Below are positions 16,567 to 24,770 of a stretch of DNA of 41,846 bases, one piece after another. The notes below the pieces were generated by a model. It was not told where the DNA came from. It saw only the letters and a program-made list of their open reading frames with translations, and made no database searches. The position numbers were made by a program, and so were the translations under genes. How positions within the stretch are numbered: the stretch's first letter is position 1; each line of letters begins with the position of its first letter. The stretch covers positions 1-41,846 of the forward strand of contig CANQQV010000013.1 in assembly GCA_947626095.1 (NCBI GenBank), read 5' to 3'. This DNA is from an uncultured Bacilli bacterium. GTDB taxonomy: Bacteria > Bacillota_I > Bacilli_A > RF39 > UBA660.

Positions 16567-18804
16567 TTAATGCGATATTCCTAATATTTCATCTTCAAAG
16601 TTTTTTGGCTTGATAATTTCAATTTGTTTTTTTCCTTCTAAGACATTACGTAATCGATCTAGTATTGCATTAACTATATGGCAACCATAATGATTGGAAA
16701 GTAGAGGTGAATAACTATCACTTGAGTTAGAATTATTAACTGTTTGCCCAACAATTTTTTGGCCTTTATCTACTAATTTATCTATATATACACTTAGTTT
16801 GTCTTTTGGTTTAGATGAGAAACCATTATAAAATCTATTTTCACTATTATTATCAATAACATTCATCACATTAAGAACACGAGGATTATCCTGTTGAATC
16901 GTATCTTTTAAATGATCTTCTTGAATGGTTGTTATAATATTAAACAACATATCTACTTTATTATCATTACGATACAAAGCAGTCATGGCTTGCATCACCA
17001 TCATTGAATTAGTTAAATTATGTTTATAAATATTTTTATCCTTACCAAATAATTCAAACAATTCCTTAGCCATAATACTAACTCTATACTTAGTACTAAA
17101 TTCTTCTTCAAACGTAACGTTTGTTGGATTATTATTGGTTCCTAATAAATAATCAGGAACAAATGAATTCTTATCACGGTTTCTGTTATATATATAATAA
17201 AAGTAGGCAATCCAAAATTTTAAATTAGTACCTTTAGACTCATATGCTTTTTTATATAAAGTCAAAGTTGCTAGATATTTTTGCTTCCATTCTATTCTTT
17301 TTGGGGAATAGTTATGATAATGATTTAAATTTAAGTTATATTTTCTTTCTAAATAATTTCTAACAGTTTCGTTGTTTTCTAACTGATAATTTAAAACATC
17401 GTCAATTTTGTCTGGATATTCTAAAATATAAGATGATAAGGTATCTGATTCAAGCATATAAGAAATAGCACTTTCCTTTGTTGGTAACGAATACCTATAT
17501 TGATAAATCTGAACTAAATTACTAAAATTATTTCCTGCATAGGCTCTTTCAAATAAATATAGTTGACCTTTTCTTTGTTCAAAGTTTGGCGTTTTAGTAT
17601 AAAGACTTTCATTGAAAATATCATTATTTAAAAATTCTTTTAAATCTTCCAGTTTAATAGAAATGTTTATATATTTCTCATCATCGTCATCTAATTGATC
17701 CCAAAATTCGATTGTATCACCATTAATATTTAAACGCCCATGAGAAACAGAATTCCTTAAGTGAGTTATTAAGACCGGAGTTGGATAATAAAGATTATTA
17801 TCCGTCTTAGCCATTTTATTTGATATACAAAAAAATGATTCGCTAGAGTTTTGATTACCATTAGATAGTTGACTGTCATTAACTAATCTTGAAAAACTAC
17901 TGCTTAAGGTTTGAGCTTCTTGATTATTTAAATATAAAAAATAATGTTTGTTGAAAAATTTATCTTTTAATATTTCTTCTTCAGTAACTTGATTAGTAAT
18001 TTTAACCTGAAATTTGGAGCAATCAAAAAAGCATTGTTGTTTTTCTAAATATTTATCTAATACACTTTCTTTATTATAACTTAGCATTAAAGATAAGCTA
18101 ATAAGGACTTTAAGATTGGCAAAATCTTGACTTAAAGATAATAAGTTTTTAAATTCTATTTTTTCAACAGCTTTTGATGGTGTTGCAGCTTTATTTGGAG
18201 ATTCTTGAGCTTTTTTGAATTGGGTTACATCATCTTTTATGGCTTTATATGCAGCGAATAACATATGTACTAGTTGATTTGAAGAATTTTCGTGATTAGC
18301 TAAACTTTTTTCTAAAATGGAGATTAAACGATCTTTAGAAGCAACAATTGTTAGGTCTGGTTCTGATGTTGGACGATGTTTACTTATTAGAGTTAATAAA
18401 CCTCCATCTTCGTCGTAGTTTATCGAACCAGAGCCATGAGCAAATATATTTCTCATATGAGTAAAAATTTTTTTGTTATGATCACCCTCATTTGTGTTGG
18501 GGTGATCATCAGTTTGCATATTAAAACCTCTTGGATTATCTCTTAAAACAAAATAATCAACTACTTTTTTATCATCATCCATTGTAGCTGTTTTCCTTTT
18601 ATTATTTTTGTTAGTATCTTTATACTCAGGAATATTGTTTATGTTTGAAACGGTTTCTTTATCAGCAATGATAGCAATTGTAAATAATATAAATAATTTG
18701 ATATCTTCAAGTTCAGAGGGAGTTATACTTGAAAAATCTTTTATATTAAGACAGTTACAAAACTTTTTTATAATAGGATTTATATAATCTTTATAATTTT
18801 TCAT
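16567..18804 (-). CDS. Double-HEPN putative ribonuclease, 745 residues
   Basis: The protein carries two HEPN-type R-N-x3-H motifs: HMRNIFAHG (R118, H123) and HLRNSVSHG (R350, H355). In both, the motif is preceded by T-H and followed by a beta-strand patch, then a D/S-x-L-x-x-L helix, so residues ~1-170 and ~215-395 look like two diverged copies of one HEPN domain. R-x4-6-H is the catalytic signature of HEPN RNases, used by Cas13, RnlA, LsoA and abortive-infection proteins; Cas13 also uses two. The C-terminal ~340 residues are helical, aromatic and Asn-rich, and I cannot place them. There is no CRISPR array or known Cas gene nearby. Start: ATG 18804 (the frame continues to an ATG at 18813); the sequence before it mirrors the AGGTGATAATA sites of other genes with one change. 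It is followed by a 74-residue gene. Confidence 0.75.
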   Translation of the reverse strand: MKNYKDYINPIIKKFCNCLNIKDFSSITPSELEDIKLFILFTIAIIADKETVSNINNIPEYKDTNKNNKRKTATMDDDKKVVDYFVLRDNPRGFNMQTDDHPNTNEGDHNKKIFTHMRNIFAHGSGSINYDEDGGLLTLISKHRPTSEPDLTIVASKDRLISILEKSLANHENSSNQLVHMLFAAYKAIKDDVTQFKKAQESPNKAATPSKAVEKIEFKNLLSLSQDFANLKVLISLSLMLSYNKESVLDKYLEKQQCFFDCSKFQVKITNQVTEEEILKDKFFNKHYFLYLNNQEAQTLSSSFSRLVNDSQLSNGNQNSSESFFCISNKMAKTDNNLYYPTPVLITHLRNSVSHGRLNINGDTIEFWDQLDDDDEKYINISIKLEDLKEFLNNDIFNESLYTKTPNFEQRKGQLYLFERAYAGNNFSNLVQIYQYRYSLPTKESAISYMLESDTLSSYILEYPDKIDDVLNYQLENNETVRNYLERKYNLNLNHYHNYSPKRIEWKQKYLATLTLYKKAYESKGTNLKFWIAYFYYIYNRNRDKNSFVPDYLLGTNNNPTNVTFEEEFSTKYRVSIMAKELFELFGKDKNIYKHNLTNSMMVMQAMTALYRNDNKVDMLFNIITTIQEDHLKDTIQQDNPRVLNVMNVIDNNSENRFYNGFSSKPKDKLSVYIDKLVDKGQKIVGQTVNNSNSSDSYSPLLSNHYGCHIVNAILDRLRNVLEGKKQIEIIKPKNFEDEILGISH

Positions 18805-18814
18805 TATTATCATC

Positions 18815-18917
18815 TTCTATCTTTATATTTTAATTATATAAAAAATTGGGTTATTTTGAAATTAATTTCAATTTAATTGACATAATAAAAAATATGCTTT
18901 TAGTAAGCATATTAATT
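18815..18917. repeat. Direct repeat copy 2 (right flank of HEPN cassette)
   Basis: The counterpart of 16228-16327, with small indels. On the minus strand it holds the dapA stop codon, the dapA terminator, a promoter (TTTCAA, 17-base spacer, TATAAT) and the HEPN gene leader. Both copies start and end at equivalent positions relative to their genes, which points to duplication of one intergenic region. Confidence 0.8.
18886..18913 (-). terminator. Terminator of dapA
   Basis: A 9-bp stem AATATGCTT/AAGCATATT (18891-18913) with a 5-base loop and a T-run on the minus strand, overlapping the dapA stop codon. Confidence 0.9.
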
Positions 18918-19799
18918 TTGAGAATCAAATTCAGTCATTTTATTTTTTAAAACTAATCTATTTGGTTCAGTTATTTTAACTAATGGTAATCTTGGTGAAC
19001 CAAAGTTAAAGCCTTTCATATTTAATGCCTCTTTAACTGGTATAGGATTTACTTCACTGAATAAGGCTTCAATTAATGGTAAAGCGGTTAATTGCATATC
19101 TAGTGATTTAGTTACATCACCATTTAAATAGTTAGCGACAATATCATGAGTATACTTAGGATAAATATTAGATAAAACAGAGATTACTCCTTTACCACCT
19201 AATGATAAAATTGGTACTATTTGATCATCGTTACCGGAATAGATAGTTAAATTATCACCACATAAATGAGCTATTTTAGCTACTTGAGAAATATTACCAC
19301 TAGCTTCTTTAATAGCAACAATATTATCTATCTTAGATAGTTCATAAGCTGTTTCGGGATTAATATTTAAACCTGTACGACTAGGAACATTATATAAAAT
19401 AATAGGAATATTAACTGATTTAGCAATAGCTTTGTAATGTTCAATTAAACCACCTTGGGTTGTTTTATTATAATAAGGTGTTACAACTAAAATACCATCA
19501 GCCCCAACACTTTCAGCATACTTTGACATACTGATAGCTGAAGCTGTGTTATTGCCACCAGTACCAGCAATGACAGGTATTCTTTTATTAACTGTATCAA
19601 CAGCAAATTTAATACATTCTTTCTTTTCTTCTAAACTCATTGTAGCTGATTCACCTGTAGTACCACAAACGATGATAGCATCAGCTTGACCTTCTATTTG
19701 ATATTCAATTATTTTTTTAAATTCATCATAATTTATACCATCTTCGGTAAATGGTGTGGCGATAGCTGTACCACAACCAGTAAATAAAACTTTTTTCAT
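18912..19799 (-). CDS. dapA: 4-hydroxy-tetrahydrodipicolinate synthase DapA
   Basis: The enzyme condenses pyruvate with aspartate semialdehyde in the diaminopimelate/lysine pathway. The 295-residue TIM-barrel has the family motifs: pyruvate-binding GTTGES (46-51), catalytic Tyr136 in ILYNVPSRTG with Arg140, and Schiff-base Lys164 in VAIKEASGN. RBS AGGGAGG is eight bases before the ATG, and the promoter at 19847-19874 is good. No other lysine gene is in the window, so dapA stands alone. The leader is only about 50 bases, too short for a lysine riboswitch. Related aldolases (N-acetylneuraminate lyase) share the fold, but the Arg140 segment favours DapA. Confidence 0.93.
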   Translation of the reverse strand: MKKVLFTGCGTAIATPFTEDGINYDEFKKIIEYQIEGQADAIIVCGTTGESATMSLEEKKECIKFAVDTVNKRIPVIAGTGGNNTASAISMSKYAESVGADGILVVTPYYNKTTQGGLIEHYKAIAKSVNIPIILYNVPSRTGLNINPETAYELSKIDNIVAIKEASGNISQVAKIAHLCGDNLTIYSGNDDQIVPILSLGGKGVISVLSNIYPKYTHDIVANYLNGDVTKSLDMQLTALPLIEALFSEVNPIPVKEALNMKGFNFGSPRLPLVKITEPNRLVLKNKMTEFDSQN

Positions 19800-19846
19800 T
19801 ATTTAACCTCCCTATTAAATTTATTCACTTAAAAGCGAAAAATTTA

Positions 19847-19874
19847 ATTATACTCTAATAATATACAAAGACAA
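19847..19874 (-). promoter_or_regulatory. Promoter of dapA
   Basis: On the minus strand: -35 TTGTCT (19869-19874), a 16-base spacer and -10 TATAAT (19847-19852). An imperfect palindrome TTCGCTTTTAAGTGAA lies between the start site and the ATG. Confidence 0.7.
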
Positions 19875-19934
19875 GGTTAAAATTGAGTAATGAAAATCCA
19901 CACTATTATTTTTCTTTCCACATTTTTTAGTAAT

Positions 19935-19957
19935 AAAAAAGAAGATTAAATCTTCTT
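19935..19957 (-). terminator. Terminator of the LemA gene
   Basis: An 8-bp stem AAGAAGAT/ATCTTCTT with a 3-base loop and a T-run on the minus strand, touching the stop codon. Confidence 0.9.
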
Positions 19958-20522
19958 AACTAAAATCAACAGTTGGATTTTCTTTTTTACTTTCTTCAAC
20001 TTCAAAGTAAGTTGCTTTTTCGAAATGGAATATTCCAGCAACTATATTACTAGGAAATTTTTGAGTTTTAGTATTATATGCTTTAACAGCTTCATTATAA
20101 TCATGACGCGAAGTTGAAATTCTGTTTTCCGTACCAGCCAATTCATCTTGAAGATTAATAAAATTCTCATTAGCTTTTAAATCGGGATAGTTTTCAACAA
20201 TAACCATTAAAGCATTAATAGCATTGGTTAATTCTTCATTAGCTTCTGATTTTTCATCAACAGTATTAGCTTTAAGTAAGTTTTCACGAGCTGATGTAAC
20301 TTTTTCAATAGTTTCTTCTTCGTGTTTTACATAACCTTTAACGGTATTAACTAAGTTAGGAATTAAATCTGCTCTTCTTTCTAGTTGAACATCAACGTTA
20401 GAATATTGAGTATCAACGTCTTCTTTTAAAGTAACTAATTCATTATATGATGAACCAATTGCCATACCAATAAATGCTAATAAAGCAACTATTACTATAA
20501 CTACAATTAAGCTTTTTTTCAT
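19956..20522 (-). CDS. LemA-family membrane protein
   Basis: The 188-residue protein has an N-terminal signal/anchor helix (about 4-24) followed by the LemA domain: LKEDVDTQYSNVDVQLERRADLIPNLVNTVKGYVKHEEE, ending with TFYN/LPS-like residues (PSNIVAGIFHFEKATYFEVEE). LemA proteins are small helical-bundle membrane proteins of unknown molecular role, usually beside a TPM/YgcG protein. Here the TPM protein is encoded on the same strand downstream, separated by dapA and the HEPN cassette. AAGGAGG lies six bases before the ATG. Confidence 0.9.
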   Translation of the reverse strand: MKKSLIVVIVIVALLAFIGMAIGSSYNELVTLKEDVDTQYSNVDVQLERRADLIPNLVNTVKGYVKHEEETIEKVTSARENLLKANTVDEKSEANEELTNAINALMVIVENYPDLKANENFINLQDELAGTENRISTSRHDYNEAVKAYNTKTQKFPSNIVAGIFHFEKATYFEVEESKKENPTVDFS

Positions 20523-20602
20523 AGTAGTCCTCCTTATATTTACATTGTATCATATTAATTTTTTTTTAATACTTTTTATAATGGGCTTTGACAAATTATT
20601 TG

Positions 20603-20630
20603 TAAAAATAAAAAGAGCTATAAGCTCTTT
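20603..20630 (-). terminator. Terminator of the sigma/anti-sigma operon
   Basis: An 8-bp stem AAAGAGCT/AGCTCTTT (20612-20630) with a 3-base loop followed by a T-rich tract on the minus strand. Confidence 0.85.
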
Positions 20631-21393
20631 ACTTTAAATTATCATTAATATAATGTAATAGTTCTTCTTGTTCAATATTATAACCAGTAATATTATATGA
20701 AACATTTTCATAATTAAATGATATGTCAATTACTAAATCTTCATTTGGATCATTATTTGGATAAGAACTAATTATAATAACTGGGGTTTTTATATTAGCT
20801 ATTTCTTGTAAAACAGTTGTTTTGCCATAATTATGAACATCAGTATCGCTTAAATCACTTTCATAATTTTTAGTATATATAACAGCATTGCCATAAATAA
20901 CTTTATCATGACGTCCTTGCATAACTTTACACTCTTCTTGGCAATCAATTGGTATTTCAAAGTTAATATACATTGCTCCTACTTTTGATTCACTATTTAG
21001 GTTTCCATAACTATATGAATAACGCCCTTTAGAAAAACCTAAGACATTTACTTTAGATATATTTCTTACATCTTCGATTGTTACATTATTAACATGTTTA
21101 TGAATATCCTTTGAGTCGATAACGAGATCATCTATAGCAGTATTAGTAATTTTAATGTCACTAAGAGTAACTTCTTGACCATTGCTTTCAATTGTCTTAC
21201 TACCTAAATTTTTAATAAAGTCTTTGATAGTGTCAGCATTAACAATGGTTGTGGTAATAGTAATAAACATTAAAATTAATAAGAAAGCATTTTTTAACTT
21301 AGAATTATTCTTTTTTCTTTGGATAGTATTAAGAATTTCATCATCAATATTTTTATCTACATTATATTTACTAATTTGATTTTTATAATTCAT
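20629..21393 (-). CDS. Putative membrane-bound anti-sigma factor
   Basis: The 254-residue protein has a short cytoplasmic N-terminus (about 1-33, with DDEILNTIQRKKNNSKLK), one transmembrane helix (about 34-53) and a large extracytoplasmic domain with two cysteines close together (IDCQEECKV). It starts two bases after the stop of the ECF sigma factor gene, with AGGAGG overlapping the end of that gene. That position and topology are typical of anti-sigma factors cleaved in response to envelope stress. I see no clear zinc (ZAS) motif in the N-terminus, so assignment rests on context. Confidence 0.65.
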   Translation of the reverse strand: MNYKNQISKYNVDKNIDDEILNTIQRKKNNSKLKNAFLLILMFITITTTIVNADTIKDFIKNLGSKTIESNGQEVTLSDIKITNTAIDDLVIDSKDIHKHVNNVTIEDVRNISKVNVLGFSKGRYSYSYGNLNSESKVGAMYINFEIPIDCQEECKVMQGRHDKVIYGNAVIYTKNYESDLSDTDVHNYGKTTVLQEIANIKTPVIIISSYPNNDPNEDLVIDISFNYENVSYNITGYNIEQEELLHYINDNLK

Positions 21394-21394
21394 A

Positions 21395-21850
21395 TTATTC
21401 CTCCTTTAAAAAATCTTTTAATATTTGACGACTTCGATAAAGTCTTACTTTAATATTTGATTCACTCATTTTTATTAGTTTAGAAATCTCCGCTATTTTA
21501 TAACCTTCATAATAATATAAGTGAATAATTAATGAATCTTTTTTAGATAGCTTAGAAAAGGCTTCAAGGAATGATATATCGATATTGTCTTTATCTCTAA
21601 TGTTTTCTTCTAGAGTTTGAATTTTATTTTTCCAAGGTGACATTAAAGATGTTTTACATTCATTGATAGTTACTTTAATTAACCATCTTTTGATTAATAA
21701 GTCTTCGATTTTAGACATCTTACGATAATACTTGAAAAAGACATTCTGCATAATATCTTCACTATCTTTGATATTTTTTGTATAACTAATAGCAAGACGA
21801 TATATATCATTTTTATATTTGTTATATACTTCTAAAAACTTATCTGTCAT
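21395..21850 (-). CDS. ECF-type RNA polymerase sigma factor
   Basis: The 151-residue protein has the two sigma-70 domains of extracytoplasmic-function factors. Region 2 spans about 1-65 (YKNDIYRLAISYTKNIKDSEDIMQNVFFKYY), and region 4 spans about 95-150 (LSKKDSLIIHLYYYEGYKIAEISKLIKMSESNIKVRLYRSR) with a helix-turn-helix. It directly precedes the membrane anti-sigma candidate. A perfect 10-bp palindrome GAACCGGTTC (21866-21875) sits in the leader, about 15 bases before the ATG; it is a plausible control site. AAGGTG precedes the start. Confidence 0.92.
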   Translation of the reverse strand: MTDKFLEVYNKYKNDIYRLAISYTKNIKDSEDIMQNVFFKYYRKMSKIEDLLIKRWLIKVTINECKTSLMSPWKNKIQTLEENIRDKDNIDISFLEAFSKLSKKDSLIIHLYYYEGYKIAEISKLIKMSESNIKVRLYRSRQILKDFLKEE

Positions 21851-21865
21851 ATTGCACCTTCTATT

Positions 21866-21875
21866 GAACCGGTTC
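21866..21875. promoter_or_regulatory. Palindrome GAACCGGTTC in the sigma-factor leader
   Basis: A perfect 10-bp inverted repeat lies just after a weak TATAGT -10-like box and before the RBS. GAACC resembles ECF -35 elements, but the spacing would put the start site inside the gene, so an operator is the better reading. Confidence 0.35.
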
Positions 21876-21927
21876 TACTATATTAACTTTTTAAATAGCT
21901 TAATCGTTACAAATTTTTTATTATATT

Positions 21928-21953
21928 TAAAAAGAAGGTTTGGTAACCTTCTT
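21928..21953 (-). terminator. Terminator of the membrane protein gene 21952-23352
   Basis: A 9-bp stem AAGAAGGTT/AACCTTCTT (21932-21953) with a 4-base loop and T-run on the minus strand. Confidence 0.85.
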
Positions 21954-23352
21954 ATTTAGCAGCTGATGCTAATAATTTATTCATTAATGTATATACAGAA
22001 TCACTTAAGATTTTACTCTTATGAATCTTAGATAGATTATTAGCTATTTCTAAATATTCTTCTTTAGTAAGAGTTTGGCCTTTAGCTTCATTTAATTTTA
22101 CTAATTGTCTTACGGTTAAAGAGAATATTTGAGCTTCATTTTTTATTTCTTCATCACTTAATTCCATGATAGCAGCTGTTTCGACATAATTAACATCTAA
22201 ATCAATATTATAACTAGATAAAGATGATTTAATACCATAATTCATGAATGAAGATAAGATAGATTTAAAGTCTTCATTACGGAATAAACATAAGAATAAA
22301 TCTTCAGTAAATTCATCATCAGTAAAGGCTTTAATAAATTCATCACTGTCTTCTATTTCAGAAATATTATATTTATCTAAAATATCACTTAATTCAAAGA
22401 TAGTATCAATATCATTTACTAAACTATCACGATCCCATTTACTTACAATATCTAATAAATCTAAATAGATATCTTTACTACTATCTTCTGGTATTTCAAT
22501 AGTATTTCCCATAAATGATTTATTATCTTTCCAACGATTAGCAGCATTAGCACATACTTCACTAACGAAAGCTGGAGCAATATAAGTATTAGTAAATGAT
22601 TCTTTAATGATATTAAATTGGTCATTTAAATTATCAGAATTTTCCATTTGGGATAAAGTTAAGACAATTGTTGTAAGACTGGTTAATTCGTTAGTATTTT
22701 TTATTTTATTATCATAATCTTTGATCTTAGTAACATTATTAAAGATGGTTTCACTAAAACCATTAGAATATAATTTAATAACTGGATTACTTAAGACTGG
22801 TTTAAGACCTGAGACATTATAATTTGTTGCTTTAGTGGATACATCAGTCATTTTAACAAAAGTACCTAATGGGTATAGAAAAGCAAAAGAGATAATAATA
22901 AATGATACTAATGATATACCAACATTAACTAATTTATTATCTGGTTTAGGTGACTCATACTTACTATATGGAACTTTTTTAACTAATTTAAAGACTAATT
23001 TCTTTAATAGATGATTAATAATATAGAGAATGATGAAAATAAAGAAGAAACTTATTAAACCAATTATAATGGTTGAGATAAATTTAGTTATTAATTCAAT
23101 TGAAGAATCATTAACCCACTCTTCTTGATTAACATCAATTGCTTCTTTAATAAGATCACTTAAAAAAGGGACTACTTTATTACCAGCTAAAGTAATAGTT
23201 AATTTAGTAAATAAGAAAGTCATAATAAATGTAATGACATTTGTAACAAGACAAAAAATATTTTTTAAAGTTTTTCTTTTAGATGCAATTAATAAATAAG
23301 ATATTAAAATAATTAAAAATAAACAAGTAAAAATTATTGATACGATTTGCAT
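21952..23352 (-). CDS. Large membrane protein, possibly CvpA-like, unknown
   Basis: The 466-residue protein has about four transmembrane helices in its N-terminal half (roughly 4-22, 33-52, 93-117 and 143-165) and a C-terminal helical, acidic domain of about 280 residues facing one side of the membrane. The arrangement of the first helices with an intervening polar loop recalls CvpA-family proteins, but the C-terminal half is not part of that family. TAGGAGG precedes the ATG. The next gene upstream also encodes a small membrane protein on the same strand, possibly co-transcribed. Function unknown. Confidence 0.6.
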   Translation of the reverse strand: MQIVSIIFTCLFLIILISYLLIASKRKTLKNIFCLVTNVITFIMTFLFTKLTITLAGNKVVPFLSDLIKEAIDVNQEEWVNDSSIELITKFISTIIIGLISFFFIFIILYIINHLLKKLVFKLVKKVPYSKYESPKPDNKLVNVGISLVSFIIISFAFLYPLGTFVKMTDVSTKATNYNVSGLKPVLSNPVIKLYSNGFSETIFNNVTKIKDYDNKIKNTNELTSLTTIVLTLSQMENSDNLNDQFNIIKESFTNTYIAPAFVSEVCANAANRWKDNKSFMGNTIEIPEDSSKDIYLDLLDIVSKWDRDSLVNDIDTIFELSDILDKYNISEIEDSDEFIKAFTDDEFTEDLFLCLFRNEDFKSILSSFMNYGIKSSLSSYNIDLDVNYVETAAIMELSDEEIKNEAQIFSLTVRQLVKLNEAKGQTLTKEEYLEIANNLSKIHKSKILSDSVYTLMNKLLASAAK

Positions 23353-23413
23353 ATGTATTCCTCCTAAGATATTTATAACACATTTTAAATTGTTAAGCTA
23401 TTAAAATTGTAGC

Positions 23414-23773
23414 TTAATCATCTTCATAATAGTAATCATCTTCTTCGAGTTCTTCTTCATCAAAGTTATATGATGAATATTTACCTTCTCTTACTAAATC
23501 TTTTTGCCAATCTTCAAGATTTTGCGAATTCATTTTGCTTTCTAGTTCTTCATCTTCTAGTTCATCATCATTAAGTAAAGTAGCTAAAGCAAGGCCAGTA
23601 GCAAGTTTTTTATTATCTTTTTTATCTTTTTTATTTTCTTCCTGTTTATTAGTAACTATTTTAAAAATAAAAGATATTAAGTTAATTAAAGCTTTAATTA
23701 TAAAGAAAATAGCAACAAAAATTACGGTTATTATTGTTGCTAAAGATTTGGTATCATCATTCTTTTTCGCCAT
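23414..23773 (-). CDS. Small membrane protein with acidic C-terminus
   Basis: The 119-residue protein has one hydrophobic helix (about 11-35), a Lys-rich stretch (NKKEDKKDNKK-type) and a strongly acidic, tyrosine-rich tail (EEELEEDDYYYEDD). Nothing in it is recognisable. The ATG at 23773 has GAG nine bases upstream; another ATG at 23782 (MSNM...) is possible but has no spacing for an RBS. It is 61 bases upstream of the larger membrane protein gene. The acidic tail makes spurious serine-rich frames on the other strand. Confidence 0.6.
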   Translation of the reverse strand: MAKKNDDTKSLATIITVIFVAIFFIIKALINLISFIFKIVTNKQEENKKDKKDNKKLATGLALATLLNDDELEDEELESKMNSQNLEDWQKDLVREGKYSSYNFDEEELEEDDYYYEDD

Positions 23774-23828
23774 ATTACTCATCTCACTAATATTATATTA
23801 TTAAATAAATGGTTAAGCAATTTTTAAA

Positions 23829-23861
23829 TAAAAAAATAAACAAACATTAAGTTTGTTTATT
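23829..23861 (-). terminator. Terminator of the Fic toxin/antitoxin pair
   Basis: An 11-bp stem AATAAACAAAC/GTTTGTTTATT with a 5-base loop followed by a T-run on the minus strand. Confidence 0.85.
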
Positions 23862-24513
23862 CAGGATTACCCAATTTTATATCTTTATCTTTTTCTTTAA
23901 CAACTAAAATGCGATCAAATAAAACCATTAAATCACTATAATCAAGCAAGGCATCAGCTTTAACAACAGCATTAATAAATTCATTTTTATTTTCGATTAA
24001 GGAATAATCTAAGTTATATTCTTCTAAACCATTAGTTTTACAGATATAATCAAGTAGTTGTCTTACAAATTCTCTTTCTGTACGACCATTACCTTCTCTA
24101 AAAGGATGAATAATATCTAAGTTAGCATAGAATTCTGTAATAAATTTTAGTAAGTCTTCACGATTATGAATATTAGGTATAGTATATTTTAGACTAGCAA
24201 ATAGTTTGTTTAGTTCAGTAGTTATATATTGCGGCAAACAAAAAGGAATTCGTTTAGAAATGACTTCTGTTCTGATCTCTCCAGCAAATGGATAGATATC
24301 TTCAAATAAAAATTTATGAATAGATTTATAGTGTTCAATATCAAATGTTTGATGACCAGGATCTAAATATAATTTAGCTAGTTTATAGCTAGTAACCATT
24401 CTTTCAGCTTTATTTAGTAATTCTTCATCATCGAGATTAAGTTTATTTTGTAAAACACCACCAGCTCTAGTATATGGTGATTGATAATTTAATATTTCAT
24501 CGATTCTTCCCAT
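23857..24513 (-). CDS. Fic-domain AMP-transferase toxin
   Basis: Fic proteins transfer AMP (or other nucleotide parts) onto hydroxyls of target proteins. The 218-residue protein has the full catalytic motif HPFREGNGRT (H136 to T145), including the catalytic His, the phosphate-binding GNGR and the usual target-binding flap upstream (FAGEIRTEVISK). It overlaps by 17 bases the gene for a VbhA-type antitoxin upstream, so it is a class I Fic/antitoxin module in which inhibition comes from a separate protein. Start: ATG 24513, nine bases after AGGAG; the frame extends to TTG 24519. The VbhT-type toxins disturb DNA gyrase/topoisomerase IV, but the target here is unknown. Confidence 0.92.
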   Translation of the reverse strand: MGRIDEILNYQSPYTRAGGVLQNKLNLDDEELLNKAERMVTSYKLAKLYLDPGHQTFDIEHYKSIHKFLFEDIYPFAGEIRTEVISKRIPFCLPQYITTELNKLFASLKYTIPNIHNREDLLKFITEFYANLDIIHPFREGNGRTEREFVRQLLDYICKTNGLEEYNLDYSLIENKNEFINAVVKADALLDYSDLMVLFDRILVVKEKDKDIKLGNPE

Positions 24514-24721
24514 AACCAAGTTCTCCTTTTTGTTCTTCCCCTGGTTTATATTTTTTAACTAATTTAACAACAGAGTATAAAAAACTTTCATCAGTTTTAG
24601 TTTCTAATCCTTTTATTACTGCTGCGACTTCTTGATCAGTTAAGCTATTATTTTCTAGACCATTACTACTACTAGCATAAGTAACAGCTGTTTCGATTTC
24701 TTTACGAGGTTTTTCTTCCAT
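24497..24721 (-). CDS. VbhA-like Fic antitoxin
   Basis: The 74-residue protein carries the Fic inhibitory motif (S/T)-x3-E-(G/N) as S19-N-G-L-E23-N24, where the Glu blocks ATP gamma-phosphate binding in the Fic active site. It continues with LTDQEVAAVIKGLET, a helix resembling the VbhA family. It lies directly upstream of, and overlaps, the fic gene: the usual antitoxin-first order. GGTGAATAA precedes the ATG. Confidence 0.85.
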   Translation of the reverse strand: MEEKPRKEIETAVTYASSSNGLENNSLTDQEVAAVIKGLETKTDESFLYSVVKLVKKYKPGEEQKGELGYGKNR

Positions 24722-24770
24722 TTATTCACCATCTTCCAAAGTTATTTTATATTTATATCTTATCATATAA

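Noticed and set aside
19800-19870. Lysine riboswitch before dapA
   Set aside because: The promoter leaves a leader of about 50 bases, far shorter than a lysine riboswitch, with none of its conserved segments.
23535-23804. Serine-rich plus-strand frame
   Set aside because: It is a complement of the acidic tail of the small membrane protein.
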